43,288 bases of DNA from Phycisphaerales bacterium. Its GTDB lineage: Bacteria > Planctomycetota > Phycisphaerae > Phycisphaerales > UBA1924. The notes under the pieces are model-generated. The model was not told the DNA's origin, made no database searches, and worked only from the letters and a program-made list of their open reading frames with translations. Of this stretch, positions 28,251 to 36,576 are shown one piece after another. The first letter of the stretch is position 1. Each line of letters opens with the position of its first letter. The translations under genes were made by a program, and so were the position numbers. Location of the stretch: NCBI GenBank assembly GCA_016741915.1, contig JACVCS010000026.1, forward strand, positions 1-43,288. Reading direction: 5' to 3'.

Positions 28251-30200
28251 ATGCCCGAGCTTTCAGAAGACCGTCTGGCCCATCTGCGCGCGCTGGCGGG
28301 TCGCTTTCCCACCGCGGACAAAGCCATCTCCGAGGCCGCCGCACTCACCGCGCAGCTCGGGCTGCCCAAGGGCGTTGTCCACGTCATCAGCGACATCCAC
28401 GGCGAGGACTCCAAACTCCGCCACGTGATCAACAACGCCTCGGGCGCGCTTCGGCAACTGGTCGATCACATCATCACGCCCGCCGAACTCAACGACAAGG
28501 ACCGTGCGGAACTGCTGGCCGTGCTGTACTACCCGCGCGAGGCGATCGCCCACTTCGCGCCGGAGATCGTCCGCGACGGTCGGCGTGCGGAGTGGGTCTA
28601 TCGCACGCTCTCGCTGATGTTTCGGATCATCCGTCATTTGCGGGCGGAATACCGCCGCGAGCACTTTGAGCACATGCTCCCCGCGTCGTTCCGCGAGCTG
28701 TTCATCGAGATGGGTTCCGCTCAGCGTCCGGAGTACATCAAGCGGATGCTCCAGGGCTTCGCTCGGCACGACCGAGACTGGGCTTCGGTTCGCGCCGCCG
28801 CCCGGCTGATCCGCAACCTCACCTGCGAAGAACTGCTGGTGATCGGCGATCTGGGCGACCGCGGCCCGCGCATGGACCGCGTGATCGAGACGCTCATGCG
28901 TCAGCCCCGCGTCAACCTGCTCTGGGGCAATCACGACATGCTGTGGATCGGTTCGAGCCTTGGGCACGAGGCGTGCATGCTCACCATGCTCCGCTTCTCG
29001 CTGCGCTATCGGCGTCTGAGCCAGCTCGAAGAGGGCTACGGCGTGATCATGGCCCCGATCGAAAAACTCGTCCGCACGGTCTACAGCGAAGACCCCGCCG
29101 AGCGGTTCATGCCCAAGGGCGAGGGCTTCCGTGATGCGCTGACGGTTGCGCGCATGCAGAAGGCGGTGGCGATCATGCAGTTCAAGGCCGAGGGCCAGTT
29201 GATCGCTCGCCATCCGGAATGGGGGCTTGATCACCGGCGCCTGCTGCACAAGATCAGCGCCGATCGCGCAGCCGTTGAGATCGACGGCGTGCAGCACCCG
29301 ATGCTCGATCGCCACCTGCCGACGATCAACCCGAACGATCCGTACGCGTACAGCCCCGAGGAAGCCGCGTGCGTGGAGCGCCTGCGCGAATCGTGCGTTC
29401 GATCGGCGAAGCTCCGCGAGCACATGGAGTGGCTGGTGCGCCGCGGCGGCATGTGGACCACGCGCGACGAGGTGCTGTTCTTCCACGCCTGCGTCCCCGT
29501 CGACGAGAAGGGCAACCGCCTGACGATGAAAGTCGACGGCAAAGACCTCGGCGGGCGTGCGCTCATGGACGCGCTGGGATCGGTGGTGCGGCGCGCGGTG
29601 CGGAAGCGCTGGTACCACCTGGATGATGACGCGGACTGGCTGTGGTACATGTGGGGCGGGCCTCGGTCGCCGCTCTTTGGGAAGGACAAGCTCGCGACCT
29701 TCGAGACGAGCTTCATCGCCGACAAGGCCACGCACAAAGAGCACAAGAACCCGTACTTCGAACTCATGAACGACGCGGAGTTCATCCGCGGCGTGGGGCG
29801 CGAGTTCGGCATCAGCAGCGCGTGGGACATCGCCGGCGGTGTGCTGGTGGTCAACGGGCACGTGCCCGTGAAAATCGAAAAGGGCGAGCAGCCGATCAAG
29901 CGCGGGGGCAACGCCATCACCATCGACGGTGCCTTCAGCGAGGCTTACGGCGACCGCGGCTACACGCTCGTCCTGAAAGAGGATCGCATCGACCTCGCCG
30001 AGCACGCGCCGTTCACGGGTGTGCAGGACGTGGTGCTGCACGGCGCGGACATCGTGCCCAAGGTGACAACCGTGCGGACGTACCCGCCGCGGACGGTGGC
30101 GCAGACCGACGCGGGTCGATCGCTACAGCGGCAGATCGACGATCTGGATGCGCTCGTGCGCGGGTACGAAGAAGGCCACGTGCGGCAGGAAGGGTACTGA
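28251..30200 (+). CDS. fbp: Fructose-1,6-bisphosphatase class III
   Basis: It hydrolyses fructose 1,6-bisphosphate in gluconeogenesis. The 649-residue length fits the Mn-dependent class III family (about 640-670), unrelated to the ~330-residue class I enzyme. Metallophosphatase motifs: VISDIHGED (D48, H50), IGDLGDRGPRMD, and LLWGNHDMLWIG. The C-terminal part includes DIAGGVLVVNGHVPV and KRGGNAITIDGAFSEAYG. The frame opens at TTG 28221, but the ATG at 28251 has AGGAG at a good distance. Neighbours are not related to glycolysis. Some Firmicute and Bacteroidetes-type bacteria carry the same class. Confidence 0.97.
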   Translation: MPELSEDRLAHLRALAGRFPTADKAISEAAALTAQLGLPKGVVHVISDIHGEDSKLRHVINNASGALRQLVDHIITPAELNDKDRAELLAVLYYPREAIAHFAPEIVRDGRRAEWVYRTLSLMFRIIRHLRAEYRREHFEHMLPASFRELFIEMGSAQRPEYIKRMLQGFARHDRDWASVRAAARLIRNLTCEELLVIGDLGDRGPRMDRVIETLMRQPRVNLLWGNHDMLWIGSSLGHEACMLTMLRFSLRYRRLSQLEEGYGVIMAPIEKLVRTVYSEDPAERFMPKGEGFRDALTVARMQKAVAIMQFKAEGQLIARHPEWGLDHRRLLHKISADRAAVEIDGVQHPMLDRHLPTINPNDPYAYSPEEAACVERLRESCVRSAKLREHMEWLVRRGGMWTTRDEVLFFHACVPVDEKGNRLTMKVDGKDLGGRALMDALGSVVRRAVRKRWYHLDDDADWLWYMWGGPRSPLFGKDKLATFETSFIADKATHKEHKNPYFELMNDAEFIRGVGREFGISSAWDIAGGVLVVNGHVPVKIEKGEQPIKRGGNAITIDGAFSEAYGDRGYTLVLKEDRIDLAEHAPFTGVQDVVLHGADIVPKVTTVRTYPPRTVAQTDAGRSLQRQIDDLDALVRGYEEGHVRQEGY

Positions 30201-30202
30201 AA

Positions 30203-30316
30203 CATCGCACATCACACATGGCACATAGCACATCGCACATGGCCACAGGGCACATCCGAACCAGCGAAGCACGTGGTCCTGCTGTGCCATGTGGCGCTGT
30301 GGCCCTGTGCCATGTC
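30203..30316. repeat. CACAT-rich imperfect repeat with inverted halves
   Basis: Downstream of fbp, bases 30203-30255 hold at least seven short CACAT copies (ATCGCACAT, CACACAT, GGCACAT, AGCACAT, TCGCACAT, GGGCACAT). The right half (30280-30316) has the complement-type words TGTGCCATGTGG and GGCCCTGTGCCATGT, so the two halves could pair. It may be a transcript end structure or just a simple-sequence expansion. Confidence 0.55.
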
Positions 30317-30318
30317 TG

Positions 30319-31200
30319 TTACTCGTCCAGGCCCTTTGGCTCTGCCGGCGTGTACGGCATCAAGAAATAGCCGCGGACCGGTGCGGTTGAAGCTGGGTTT
30401 CTGCCCGAGCCCGAACGCTGGCACGTCAGCCCCTCGACCGCGATCGGCAGGCCCATCGGTGACACGGCGAAGCCCGCGACTTCGTGCTTCGCGTCGATGG
30501 TCACGCGGTCGCTGCCCGGGTAGTTGGGGTCGTAAACGCGCACGCGGAGTGATCGCGGGTCTTGATCGCTGGTCAGAGCAAAGCCCAGCACCTGATGGTT
30601 GTCCCAGATCTTTCGGCCGTTCGTTGGGCCAGCGTAGACGAGACCGAGCACCGCGGGTTGCCCCGCGCGAAGCCGACCGGCGATCTGGTGCGCGGGGTCG
30701 ATGGTCAGCGCGCGAGTGCCCAGCGGTCCAAACTCACTCAGACCGCTCCACGCGGCGAACCGCGCCGGAAGCTGCATCCCCAGAAACGAATCCGTCTGAC
30801 GTTGGAGCAAATACGAATACAACGCCGTGCCCGAGGCGGGCGGCGTGGTGCTCGTGGGTATCGACTGGCGCGCGATGAACGCATCCGCGGCGGCGGCGCT
30901 CATCCCGCCGCAGAGGCCGTACGACCCGCCGGTGAGCTGGCTCGCGGCAAGCCCGACAACGCCCGGGATCGGCGAGCCCTTGAAGGAGTTGACGAAGCGG
31001 AAGCCGTGCTTTGAGGGGACGAACGCGTTGAAGTTCACGGCGGTTGACCGCCGGGCGTCATCAGCGCCGTCGCCGTCACCGGCGCGGGCGATCGATCGCG
31101 CACTCGCGGCGTGCCCCAACGAAGAAGACACCACGCTCGCGCCGATCAACAGCAGCAGTACGCACAACGCACGCGGGCTGGTTCGATCGCGGTGAACCAT
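30319..31200 (-). CDS. Exported papain-like protein of unknown function
   Basis: A 293-residue chain with a signal peptide (about residues 10-32, LCVLLLLIGASVV). Three spaced motifs suggest a papain-like fold: GLCGGM (C97), NHQVLGF (H202) and VYDPNYP (D224). The Cys-Gly-Gly-Met, N-H-Q-V and Y-D-P-N set recurs in exported proteins of other bacteria from memory, but I know no function. Whether it is a peptidase, an amidase-type enzyme, or inactive is open. It is the third gene of a - strand trio, 12 bases after the CDGSH gene, in the same direction as the MoxR ATPase. Confidence 0.6.
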   Translation of the reverse strand: MVHRDRTSPRALCVLLLLIGASVVSSSLGHAASARSIARAGDGDGADDARRSTAVNFNAFVPSKHGFRFVNSFKGSPIPGVVGLAASQLTGGSYGLCGGMSAAAADAFIARQSIPTSTTPPASGTALYSYLLQRQTDSFLGMQLPARFAAWSGLSEFGPLGTRALTIDPAHQIAGRLRAGQPAVLGLVYAGPTNGRKIWDNHQVLGFALTSDQDPRSLRVRVYDPNYPGSDRVTIDAKHEVAGFAVSPMGLPIAVEGLTCQRSGSGRNPASTAPVRGYFLMPYTPAEPKGLDE

Positions 31201-31212
31201 GCGGAGAACCCA

Positions 31213-31494
31213 TCAGGAAACAGTGGGGGAGCTCGATGGCGCAATCGGCGTTGACGCAGTCGCGGGTGATGTGGGCGTCGGGTCGTCGCGGACTTCCAGC
31301 ACCGTTTTGCCGTCGGCGGCATAGATGTACAGCTTGCCGGGCTCTTCGAGCTTGGTGATCTTGTGCGCACCGTCGCAGAAGGGCATGTTCTGCGACAAGC
31401 CGCAGACGCAGATCGAAAGCATCTTCCCCGGCGGCAAGGTCGCGGGGTCGATCTTGTGCGAGGCGGTGGCGGTCAGACGGACCAAGCGGGCCAT
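31213..31494 (-). CDS. CDGSH-type iron-sulfur protein
   Basis: A 93-residue protein with a single CDGSH motif: CVCGLSQNMPFCDGAHK, i.e. C-x-C-x2-S-x3-P-x-C-D-G-x2-H, with C29, C31, C40 and H44 as [2Fe-2S] ligands. The family (mitoNEET-like) carries a labile 2Fe-2S cluster and handles electrons or clusters. The C-terminus is Pro/Thr/Ser-rich and disordered. AAGGA lies before the ATG. It starts 13 bases after the MoxR stop and ends 12 bases before the next gene, so it sits in the middle of a tight operon. Confidence 0.93.
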   Translation of the reverse strand: MARLVRLTATASHKIDPATLPPGKMLSICVCGLSQNMPFCDGAHKITKLEEPGKLYIYAADGKTVLEVRDDPTPTSPATASTPIAPSSSPTVS

Positions 31495-31507
31495 AGAACG
31501 AGTTCCT

Positions 31508-32440
31508 TCAGGCGGGGCTGGGGACTTTGGTGAGCACTTCAGAGAGGATGCGTGAGGCCTGATCGGGCCCGCCGCCGCCGAGCGAGCCGCGCGGGATGAC
31601 GCGGTGGGCGCACACGCTGGCGACGTTCTCGGTGATGTCCTCGGGGATGATGTAGTCACGCCCGCGCATGACGGCCCAGGCCCGCGCCGCCTGCGCCAGC
31701 GCCAACGAACCACGCGGCGAAAGCCCGAGCTGCAACCCCTCGTGCCGGCGCGTCGCGGTGGCGATGGCGATGATGTAGTCGAGCAGGGCCTTGTCGGTGC
31801 GGACTTCGTCAACCTTCTGCTGAAGCTCGACAACCGTCTGCGCCGTGATGACGGGCTTCAGCGTGCCCAGGGCCTTGCTTGCGGGGCGGAGCTGCAGCAC
31901 CCGCGACTCGTCGGCCGCACTTGGGTACCCCAGGCTGATCCGCACCAGGAAGCGGTCGAGCTGATTCTCGGGTAGTGCGTACGTGCCCTGAAAGTCGGTC
32001 GGGTTCTGCGTCGCGACGATCATGAACGGCGCGGGAAGGGCGTGCGTGATGCCGTCGACGGTGACGGCACCTTCGCTCATGGCTTCGAGCATCGCCGTCT
32101 GCGTGCGCGGGGTGGCGCGGTTGATTTCGTCGGCCAGGACAATCGAGGCAAAGATCGGCCCGCGCTTGAACTCGAAGCGTTCAACCTCACGCCGATAGAC
32201 CGAGACGCCCAGGATGTCGGCGGGCAACAGGTCGGGCGTCAGGCTGATGCGCCCGAAGGCGCAGTCGATGCTGCGGGCCAGGGCGGAGGCGAGGACGGTC
32301 TTGCCAACCCCGGGGACGTCTTCGATCAGGCAGTGCCCACGCGCCAGCAAGCAAGCAATGAGACGATCGACCGCCTCCGCATGCCCAAGGAAGACCGAAC
32401 AGATGTTGGCACGGAGGGACTGAACGCCTTCTTGATGCAT
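31508..32440 (-). CDS. MoxR-family AAA+ ATPase
   Basis: A 310-residue MoxR-type chaperone ATPase. Motifs: EDVPGVGKTVLA (Walker A), ASIVLADEINRATPRTQ (Walker B and following), TQNPTDFQGTYALPENQLDRF, and the C-terminal SPRGSLALAQAARAWAVMRGR followed by IIPEDI. Family members usually sit with DUF58 and VWA genes and help assemble protein complexes; no such partner lies here. Instead the downstream genes are a CDGSH protein and an exported papain-like protein. The ATG has a -10-like TACGAT 9 bases upstream and no ribosome site. It faces the gap with 21-base ACAGGT repeats. Confidence 0.95.
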   Translation of the reverse strand: MHQEGVQSLRANICSVFLGHAEAVDRLIACLLARGHCLIEDVPGVGKTVLASALARSIDCAFGRISLTPDLLPADILGVSVYRREVERFEFKRGPIFASIVLADEINRATPRTQTAMLEAMSEGAVTVDGITHALPAPFMIVATQNPTDFQGTYALPENQLDRFLVRISLGYPSAADESRVLQLRPASKALGTLKPVITAQTVVELQQKVDEVRTDKALLDYIIAIATATRRHEGLQLGLSPRGSLALAQAARAWAVMRGRDYIIPEDITENVASVCAHRVIPRGSLGGGGPDQASRILSEVLTKVPSPA

Positions 32441-33053
32441 AGATCACCGATCGTAGCGAACAGACCACGGCCGGGTGCGGAGCGGTTCCTTGATCCCAGC
32501 CAAGGGCCGAGCAGCCGACCATCTCTCCGCACTCCGGCCCGGACCGGTTCGCGATCGCCTCGAAAGTGCAGAATCCAACGAGTGGGCAGGTTGTTGTGGG
32601 AGGGGGAGAGGGGAGGGTGGATGGTGCGCCGGCGTAATCGACAGGTTCAGTACCACAACCAACAGGTTTTCAACAGCGACCGACAGGTCTGGGGGTCTGG
32701 GCAAGTTCGAGGCCGACACGTCCAGCCGGTGAGACTGTAAACGTTTGGTCAAGACCGGGGTCGATTGGAGGCCCAGAAGCAGGGTTTCGAGGTGTGGGGG
32801 TTGCGGCAGAGGGGGCGGTGTGGATAGCATGGAGGGCGTATTCCCCATGCTCTTGGGGTTCAGACGCGGCTCGATACACCGATCGTTGTGGTGAACGGGG
32901 TGGGTGGCTTGGGCGAGGCGCGGAGAGGGAACGCACGAGCCCTTGGCCAACTTCCGCGGTTCTTAGAAGTGGTTCAAGGGATTCAGGTCAGGTTTCGGGC
33001 GTCCGTGTTCAGAAGCTTGGAACGAGTGCCGGGATTTTTCCGAGGGTTCGACC
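32441..33053. other. 613-base gap between the MoxR operon and the pseudopilin group
   Basis: No believable gene; a 168-codon - strand frame (32444-32950) is Pro/Ser/His/Arg-rich and looks like GC-rich noise. It holds three ACAGGT motifs at exactly 21-base spacing (32641-32688). The likely divergent promoters for MoxR (-) and the pseudopilin gene (+) lie here. Confidence 0.5.
32641..32688. repeat. Three ACAGGT repeats at 21-base periodicity
   Basis: ACAGGT occurs at 32641-32646, 32662-32667 and 32683-32688, each 21 bases apart (two helical turns). Units one and two also share an AAC/GAC-type right end (ACAAC, GCGAC). It looks like an operator or iteron array, but could be a decayed 7-codon repeat. 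Confidence 0.55.
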
Positions 33054-34130
33054 ATGTCCACGACCGCAGCCGGTGGCGTACGTAAAGGCTTCACGTTGAT
33101 CGAGCTCTTGGTGGTCATCGCCATCATCGCTCTGCTGATCAGCATCCTGCTGCCGGCGCTGGGCAACGCCCGCGACGCCGCCCGGCGGCTGCTGTGCTCG
33201 ACGAACATCCGCGGCCTTTCTCAAGGCGCGGTCATGTACGCCGGTGATTACAAGGACGCGATCGTGGGCGGCCCGACAACCTCCGGCTTCGCGCTGTTTG
33301 CCTCCAACCAGCTTCCGGCCCAGTGGCGTCCTCGTCAAACGCAAGCGGGCGGGTTTAACGGCGTGGCCGTGCAAACCTGGGACTTCATGGGTCCGCTGGC
33401 GAAGTTGCTCGGTTTCAAGGGTCCGGACGATGAAACCGGCGACAAGAGCGAGCAAGCCCGTGTGCGCCGCTTTGAATGGATCCGCAACGAACTGCCGGGG
33501 TTCCAGTGTCCGTCCAATCAGGTTGCGGCCGTCGCGTGGTCGGGTGGCCCGGCGGTGCCGATCGGTCGCGTGGTTCCCTTCAATATGTCCACGCAGTTCA
33601 CATCGACGACCGATGGTTCGCCGCTCGGCACGGATCCGCGTCCAACCACGCAGGACCGTGGTCAGTTCATTCCCAAACTCGACCGCATCGGTGCACCGTC
33701 CAAGCGGGCGCTCTTCTTCGAGGGTGCCCGGTTCCATCGCGCCGACGTGCCGGATAACTACCCCAACATCGACTTCGGCCTCACCGCGACATACGGCGGC
33801 GCATTCCAGGGCACGGGTCCGTGGTTCTACCAGAGCCGCGAACTCGATCGTTCCACGGCTCAGGGTGAATCGCGCCGGGCCGCATATGTCGCCGGCCAGG
33901 TCCCCGATATGCGGAAGTGGGCCTTCCGTCACGGCGGTAAGGGTGACGGCCCTGTTCTGGGCAACCTCGCCTTCGCCGATGGCCACGTCGAGACCCGAAA
34001 CGACGGCGACGCGACCGATCCCGATCTGTGGTTCCCGACGGGAACCAGGCTCAAGGCCGCCGATCAGTTCTGGAACTACACCAAGCAGACCTGGCCCAAG
34101 AAGACCGACGGCACCTACGTTGTCCCGTAA
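33054..34130 (+). CDS. Pseudopilin-like protein (planctomycete DUF1559-type)
   Basis: The 358-residue protein has a type IV prepilin leader: 12 residues ending RKG, then [19 protein letters not shown] with Glu at position +5, cleaved and methylated by prepilin peptidase. A large C-terminal globular domain follows, ending in a loop with [10 protein letters not shown]. This matches the big planctomycete family of prepilin-like proteins with a C-terminal 'DG' motif. Its role is unknown; it may form part of a type II-secretion-like pseudopilus or surface layer. GAGGG lies before the ATG. It is the first of three + strand genes. Confidence 0.85.
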   Translation: MSTTAAGGVRKGFTLIELLVVIAIIALLISILLPALGNARDAARRLLCSTNIRGLSQGAVMYAGDYKDAIVGGPTTSGFALFASNQLPAQWRPRQTQAGGFNGVAVQTWDFMGPLAKLLGFKGPDDETGDKSEQARVRRFEWIRNELPGFQCPSNQVAAVAWSGGPAVPIGRVVPFNMSTQFTSTTDGSPLGTDPRPTTQDRGQFIPKLDRIGAPSKRALFFEGARFHRADVPDNYPNIDFGLTATYGGAFQGTGPWFYQSRELDRSTAQGESRRAAYVAGQVPDMRKWAFRHGGKGDGPVLGNLAFADGHVETRNDGDATDPDLWFPTGTRLKAADQFWNYTKQTWPKKTDGTYVVP

Positions 34131-34160
34131 CGCACCGATGACTTTCGGGAGTTCGTCAGC

Positions 34161-34685
34161 ATGTCCACGACCAAAGGCCCGATGCTCCCCTCGCTGCTCG
34201 AGGATGATCCCGTAGCGCAGGCGGCGAAGGGTGGTTCGGGTTCTTCATCCCGCGGCGGCGCGACGAGCAAAATCCCGCCGCAGACACTCAAACTTGTCAT
34301 CGCGGTCGTGGCGATCGTTGCCGCGGCGATCATTTCCTACGTCAATATCTTCGGCGGCGAGAACACGCAGGCCCGCTCGTGGCAGCGCGTCATGATCGAT
34401 TCCGAAACGCGCGAGCTCTTCCCTGACTTCCCGCTGAAGTTCGGCGACACCATGCCCTTCGTCAACCCCAAGACCGGCAAGCGCACGCTCTATCAGGCGG
34501 AGATGTGCTACTGGACCAAGGACGGCAAGGCCCAGTTCCCGGGCATCCCGGTTCTGCTCAACGAGTACCTGAGCAAGGCCGAGCCGACGACCTGCCCGGA
34601 CTGTGGTCGGCGCGTGACGTTCAACAACCCGCCGCCGCCGGCGAATCTGCTTGACGCCGCCCGCAATCAGAACAAGGGCAAGTAA
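34161..34685 (+). CDS. Membrane-anchored protein with a CPDCG motif
   Basis: The 174-residue protein has a Ser/Gly-rich cytoplasmic N-terminus, one membrane helix (about residues 43-65, LKLVIAVVAIVAAAIISYV), and an outer domain of ~105 residues with a CPDCGRRV motif near the end. It also has MCYWTKDGKAQFPGIPV. Only one C-x2-C pair is present, plus an unpaired Cys in MCYW. I do not recognise the family beyond this. It lies 30 bases after the pseudopilin gene (GGGAG before the ATG) and before another pseudopilin, so it probably works with them. Function not known. Confidence 0.75.
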   Translation: MSTTKGPMLPSLLEDDPVAQAAKGGSGSSSRGGATSKIPPQTLKLVIAVVAIVAAAIISYVNIFGGENTQARSWQRVMIDSETRELFPDFPLKFGDTMPFVNPKTGKRTLYQAEMCYWTKDGKAQFPGIPVLLNEYLSKAEPTTCPDCGRRVTFNNPPPPANLLDAARNQNKGK

Positions 34686-34906
34686 GCCCGTCGAGACAGG
34701 CTGCGCGTCCGAGAACCTTGCACCCGGCAAGAGCGCAGCGGGGTTTGCCCCCTCAATCGCGTGCCACCGCCGTGCTGCGCAGCAGTGATGTGCCAAGATC
34801 GCCGATCAGTTAATCGTTCAGTCGTGGTCTTGTCGTCGACCGGCGAGGAGATCACGGTGTTCCCGGTGCGCGTGCGTGCGCCGGTTGTTGACGAGGAACT
34901 GATGCG

Positions 34907-35902
34907 ATGCGTTGGTGCCGATTTCATCAGCCGCGGGTGTCGAACGGGTCCGAGCGTGCTCGGCTCGGGTTTACGTTGGTGGAGTTGATCGCCGCGATCC
35001 TCGTGCTGGCGATCCTGGGTGCGATCGCGACGGGGAAGTACTTTGATCACCGCGCCCGCGCGTTGAAGGCCTCCGAAGAGGGCACGGTGGCGACGGTTCG
35101 TCAGGCGATCTCGCGTGCGATTACCAGCGGCGCGGTGAGGGGCAACGCTTCAGCACCCGCGACGCTCGATTCGGCCGCGAACGGGACGGTTGCTTCGCCT
35201 CAATCGCCGCTCTTCTCCGGGGTTCTCTCGGCGCCGGTGATGGCGGACTGGCGGAAGACCGGCGCGAATGTCTACGCCGGGCCCACGGGGACGGTCTATA
35301 CCTACGACCCGGTCACGGCTTCGTTCTCAACCAATACCAACAACGCTGGCGGGGCAGCTCAGCAGGTACAGACCAACCAGCCCCCGGCGGTGAACCTCAC
35401 CGTTGCCAACGCGTGGGTCGCCGGCTCGCCCAACTCGGTCACGCTCGGGCCCAACACGTTTGTCGGTTCGGGCTATGCGCTGAACAACGGCGTGATCGAA
35501 CTGCTCGACCCGACGAGCGCTTTCTCCGAAGCCGGGCGGCGCAATGCGATCACCGGCACGCAGGTCAGCGCGGGCACGTTTGAGCTGCAGCTCGACACGC
35601 GCCTGACCAACTACTGGAACCAGCTCAACTACTGGCAGGTCTACCTCGTGAAGAACGGCACCACGATGAACCTCTCGGGGAACAACTTTTCCTGGGGCTC
35701 ACAGCCCACGGGCACAAAGCTGCTGACGCGGGACTATGCCCCGGACAGCAAGAGCAACGGGAACTTCTACACGTACAACAACAGCTTCACGGTCTCCGCA
35801 ACCGACGCGGCGGCGTACGACCAGATCGTCGTGGTCATGTCGGGCACGACGAATCAAGGACAGATTCTGTCGTGGCAGAATGTGAGCATCACGAAGAAGT
35901 GA
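34907..35902 (+). CDS. Pseudopilin-like protein with C-terminal beta-sandwich-type domain
   Basis: A 331-residue chain with a 21-residue leader ending RARLG, then FTLVELIAAILVLAILGA and the pseudopilin helix continuing KYFDHRARALKASEEGT (GspG/PilA-like). The region around residues 65-130 is Ser/Thr/Asn-rich. The last ~170 residues (from NLTVANAWV) look like a beta-rich, possibly sugar-binding, module: FELQLDTRLTNYWNQLNYWQ, TTMNLSGNNFSWGS and DQIVVVMSGT. This fusion is inferred from composition and alternation only. It is the third gene of the group. The REP hairpin at 35921 starts 18 bases after its stop. Confidence 0.75.
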   Translation: MRWCRFHQPRVSNGSERARLGFTLVELIAAILVLAILGAIATGKYFDHRARALKASEEGTVATVRQAISRAITSGAVRGNASAPATLDSAANGTVASPQSPLFSGVLSAPVMADWRKTGANVYAGPTGTVYTYDPVTASFSTNTNNAGGAAQQVQTNQPPAVNLTVANAWVAGSPNSVTLGPNTFVGSGYALNNGVIELLDPTSAFSEAGRRNAITGTQVSAGTFELQLDTRLTNYWNQLNYWQVYLVKNGTTMNLSGNNFSWGSQPTGTKLLTRDYAPDSKSNGNFYTYNNSFTVSATDAAAYDQIVVVMSGTTNQGQILSWQNVSITKK

Positions 35903-35920
35903 ATGGACCGCGCAGAGATC

Positions 35921-35948
35921 AGAGCCGTCGACTTCAGTCGACGGTTCT
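35921..35948. repeat. REP-like hairpin, right-facing copy
   Basis: Twelve-pair stem with one G-T: AGAGCCGTCGAC (35921-35932), loop TTCA, GTCGACGGTTCT (35937-35948). It lies 3 bases past the RAYT stop codon. Its core CGACTTCAGTCG is shared with the second copy at 36577-36604 in the opposite orientation. Confidence 0.85.
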
Positions 35949-35951
35949 TGG

Positions 35952-36497
35952 TCAATCAAGTTGGGTATAGGGAAAGTGCGAAGCGAGAATGTTCGCCTGC
36001 TGACGAACGTATTGTGCCGCAGCGTTGATTGAATCAGGATCGATCAGAAGACGCCGTGATCCGTGCGATGTCCACCATCGTGGTGCGCAGGGGCGACCGA
36101 ACCGCTGCGTCAACCTACGCGACGAAACTCCTTTGAAAAGCTGAAGCAGTTTGGCTCCCTCGTAAACACGAGATGCGACGACCATGTGAACGTGCGTGCG
36201 CATGACCGCTGCCGCGTTGAGCACAAGTTCGTGCGTTGCACAGACTTCATGGCACGCCATGATCACCACTGCCGCACCGCGTTGGTCCAAGACAACTTCA
36301 TCACCCTTCACTCGACGTTCTGCGGCTTTGGTGAGTTGTGGAGCGCCCTTTGCGTAGGGTGTGCCGAGTTGGTTGTACACCGCCCATTCGCCGGATTCTT
36401 CGCGTATCGGTGAAACAAAACCGCGGCCGTCTCCCGGCAACCACGTCGCATAGGTCGTCCATGTCAGCAGATATGTTCCACCTCGCTCGTGACGCAT
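35952..36497 (-). CDS. RAYT-type (REP-associated, IS200-like) transposase
   Basis: The 181-residue protein has an HUH-type active site HVHMVV (H102, H104) and a probable catalytic Tyr163 in AAQYVRQQ. It opens TYLLTWTTYATWLPGDGRGFV, which is close to REP-associated tyrosine transposases. Such enzymes bind REP hairpins and may spread them as single strands. The ATG at 36497 was preferred to the ATG at 36551 because it starts at the family N-terminus and TATGCT lies 7 bases upstream. The gene is bracketed by two inverted REP-like hairpins, which strongly supports the call. Confidence 0.88.
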   Translation of the reverse strand: MRHERGGTYLLTWTTYATWLPGDGRGFVSPIREESGEWAVYNQLGTPYAKGAPQLTKAAERRVKGDEVVLDQRGAAVVIMACHEVCATHELVLNAAAVMRTHVHMVVASRVYEGAKLLQLFKGVSSRRLTQRFGRPCAPRWWTSHGSRRLLIDPDSINAAAQYVRQQANILASHFPYTQLD

Positions 36498-36504
36498 CGG
36501 TGAG

Positions 36505-36510
36505 AGCATA
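36505..36510 (-). promoter_or_regulatory. -10-like hexamer before the RAYT start
   Basis: TATGCT, then 7 bases, then the RAYT ATG. No Shine-Dalgarno is present, so a leaderless mRNA is possible. Compare fabH, cdsA and the WecA-like gene. Confidence 0.33.
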
Positions 36511-36576
36511 CACAAGGTGCGAGCGAGTTCGTTCATCAACACGAAACTCACGCGGCATGTGCAAGGAGAAAAAGAA

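Noticed and set aside
28263..30041. 592-codon - strand frame opposite fbp
   Set aside because: Shadow of fbp; no family motif and His/Arg-rich composition.
32444..32950. 168-codon - strand frame upstream of moxR
   Set aside because: Pro/Ser/His-rich, no ribosome site, no recognisable motif.
34761..34988. 75-codon + strand frame overlapping the second pseudopilin start
   Set aside because: Overlaps in a different frame the prepilin signal gene and has no coding features.
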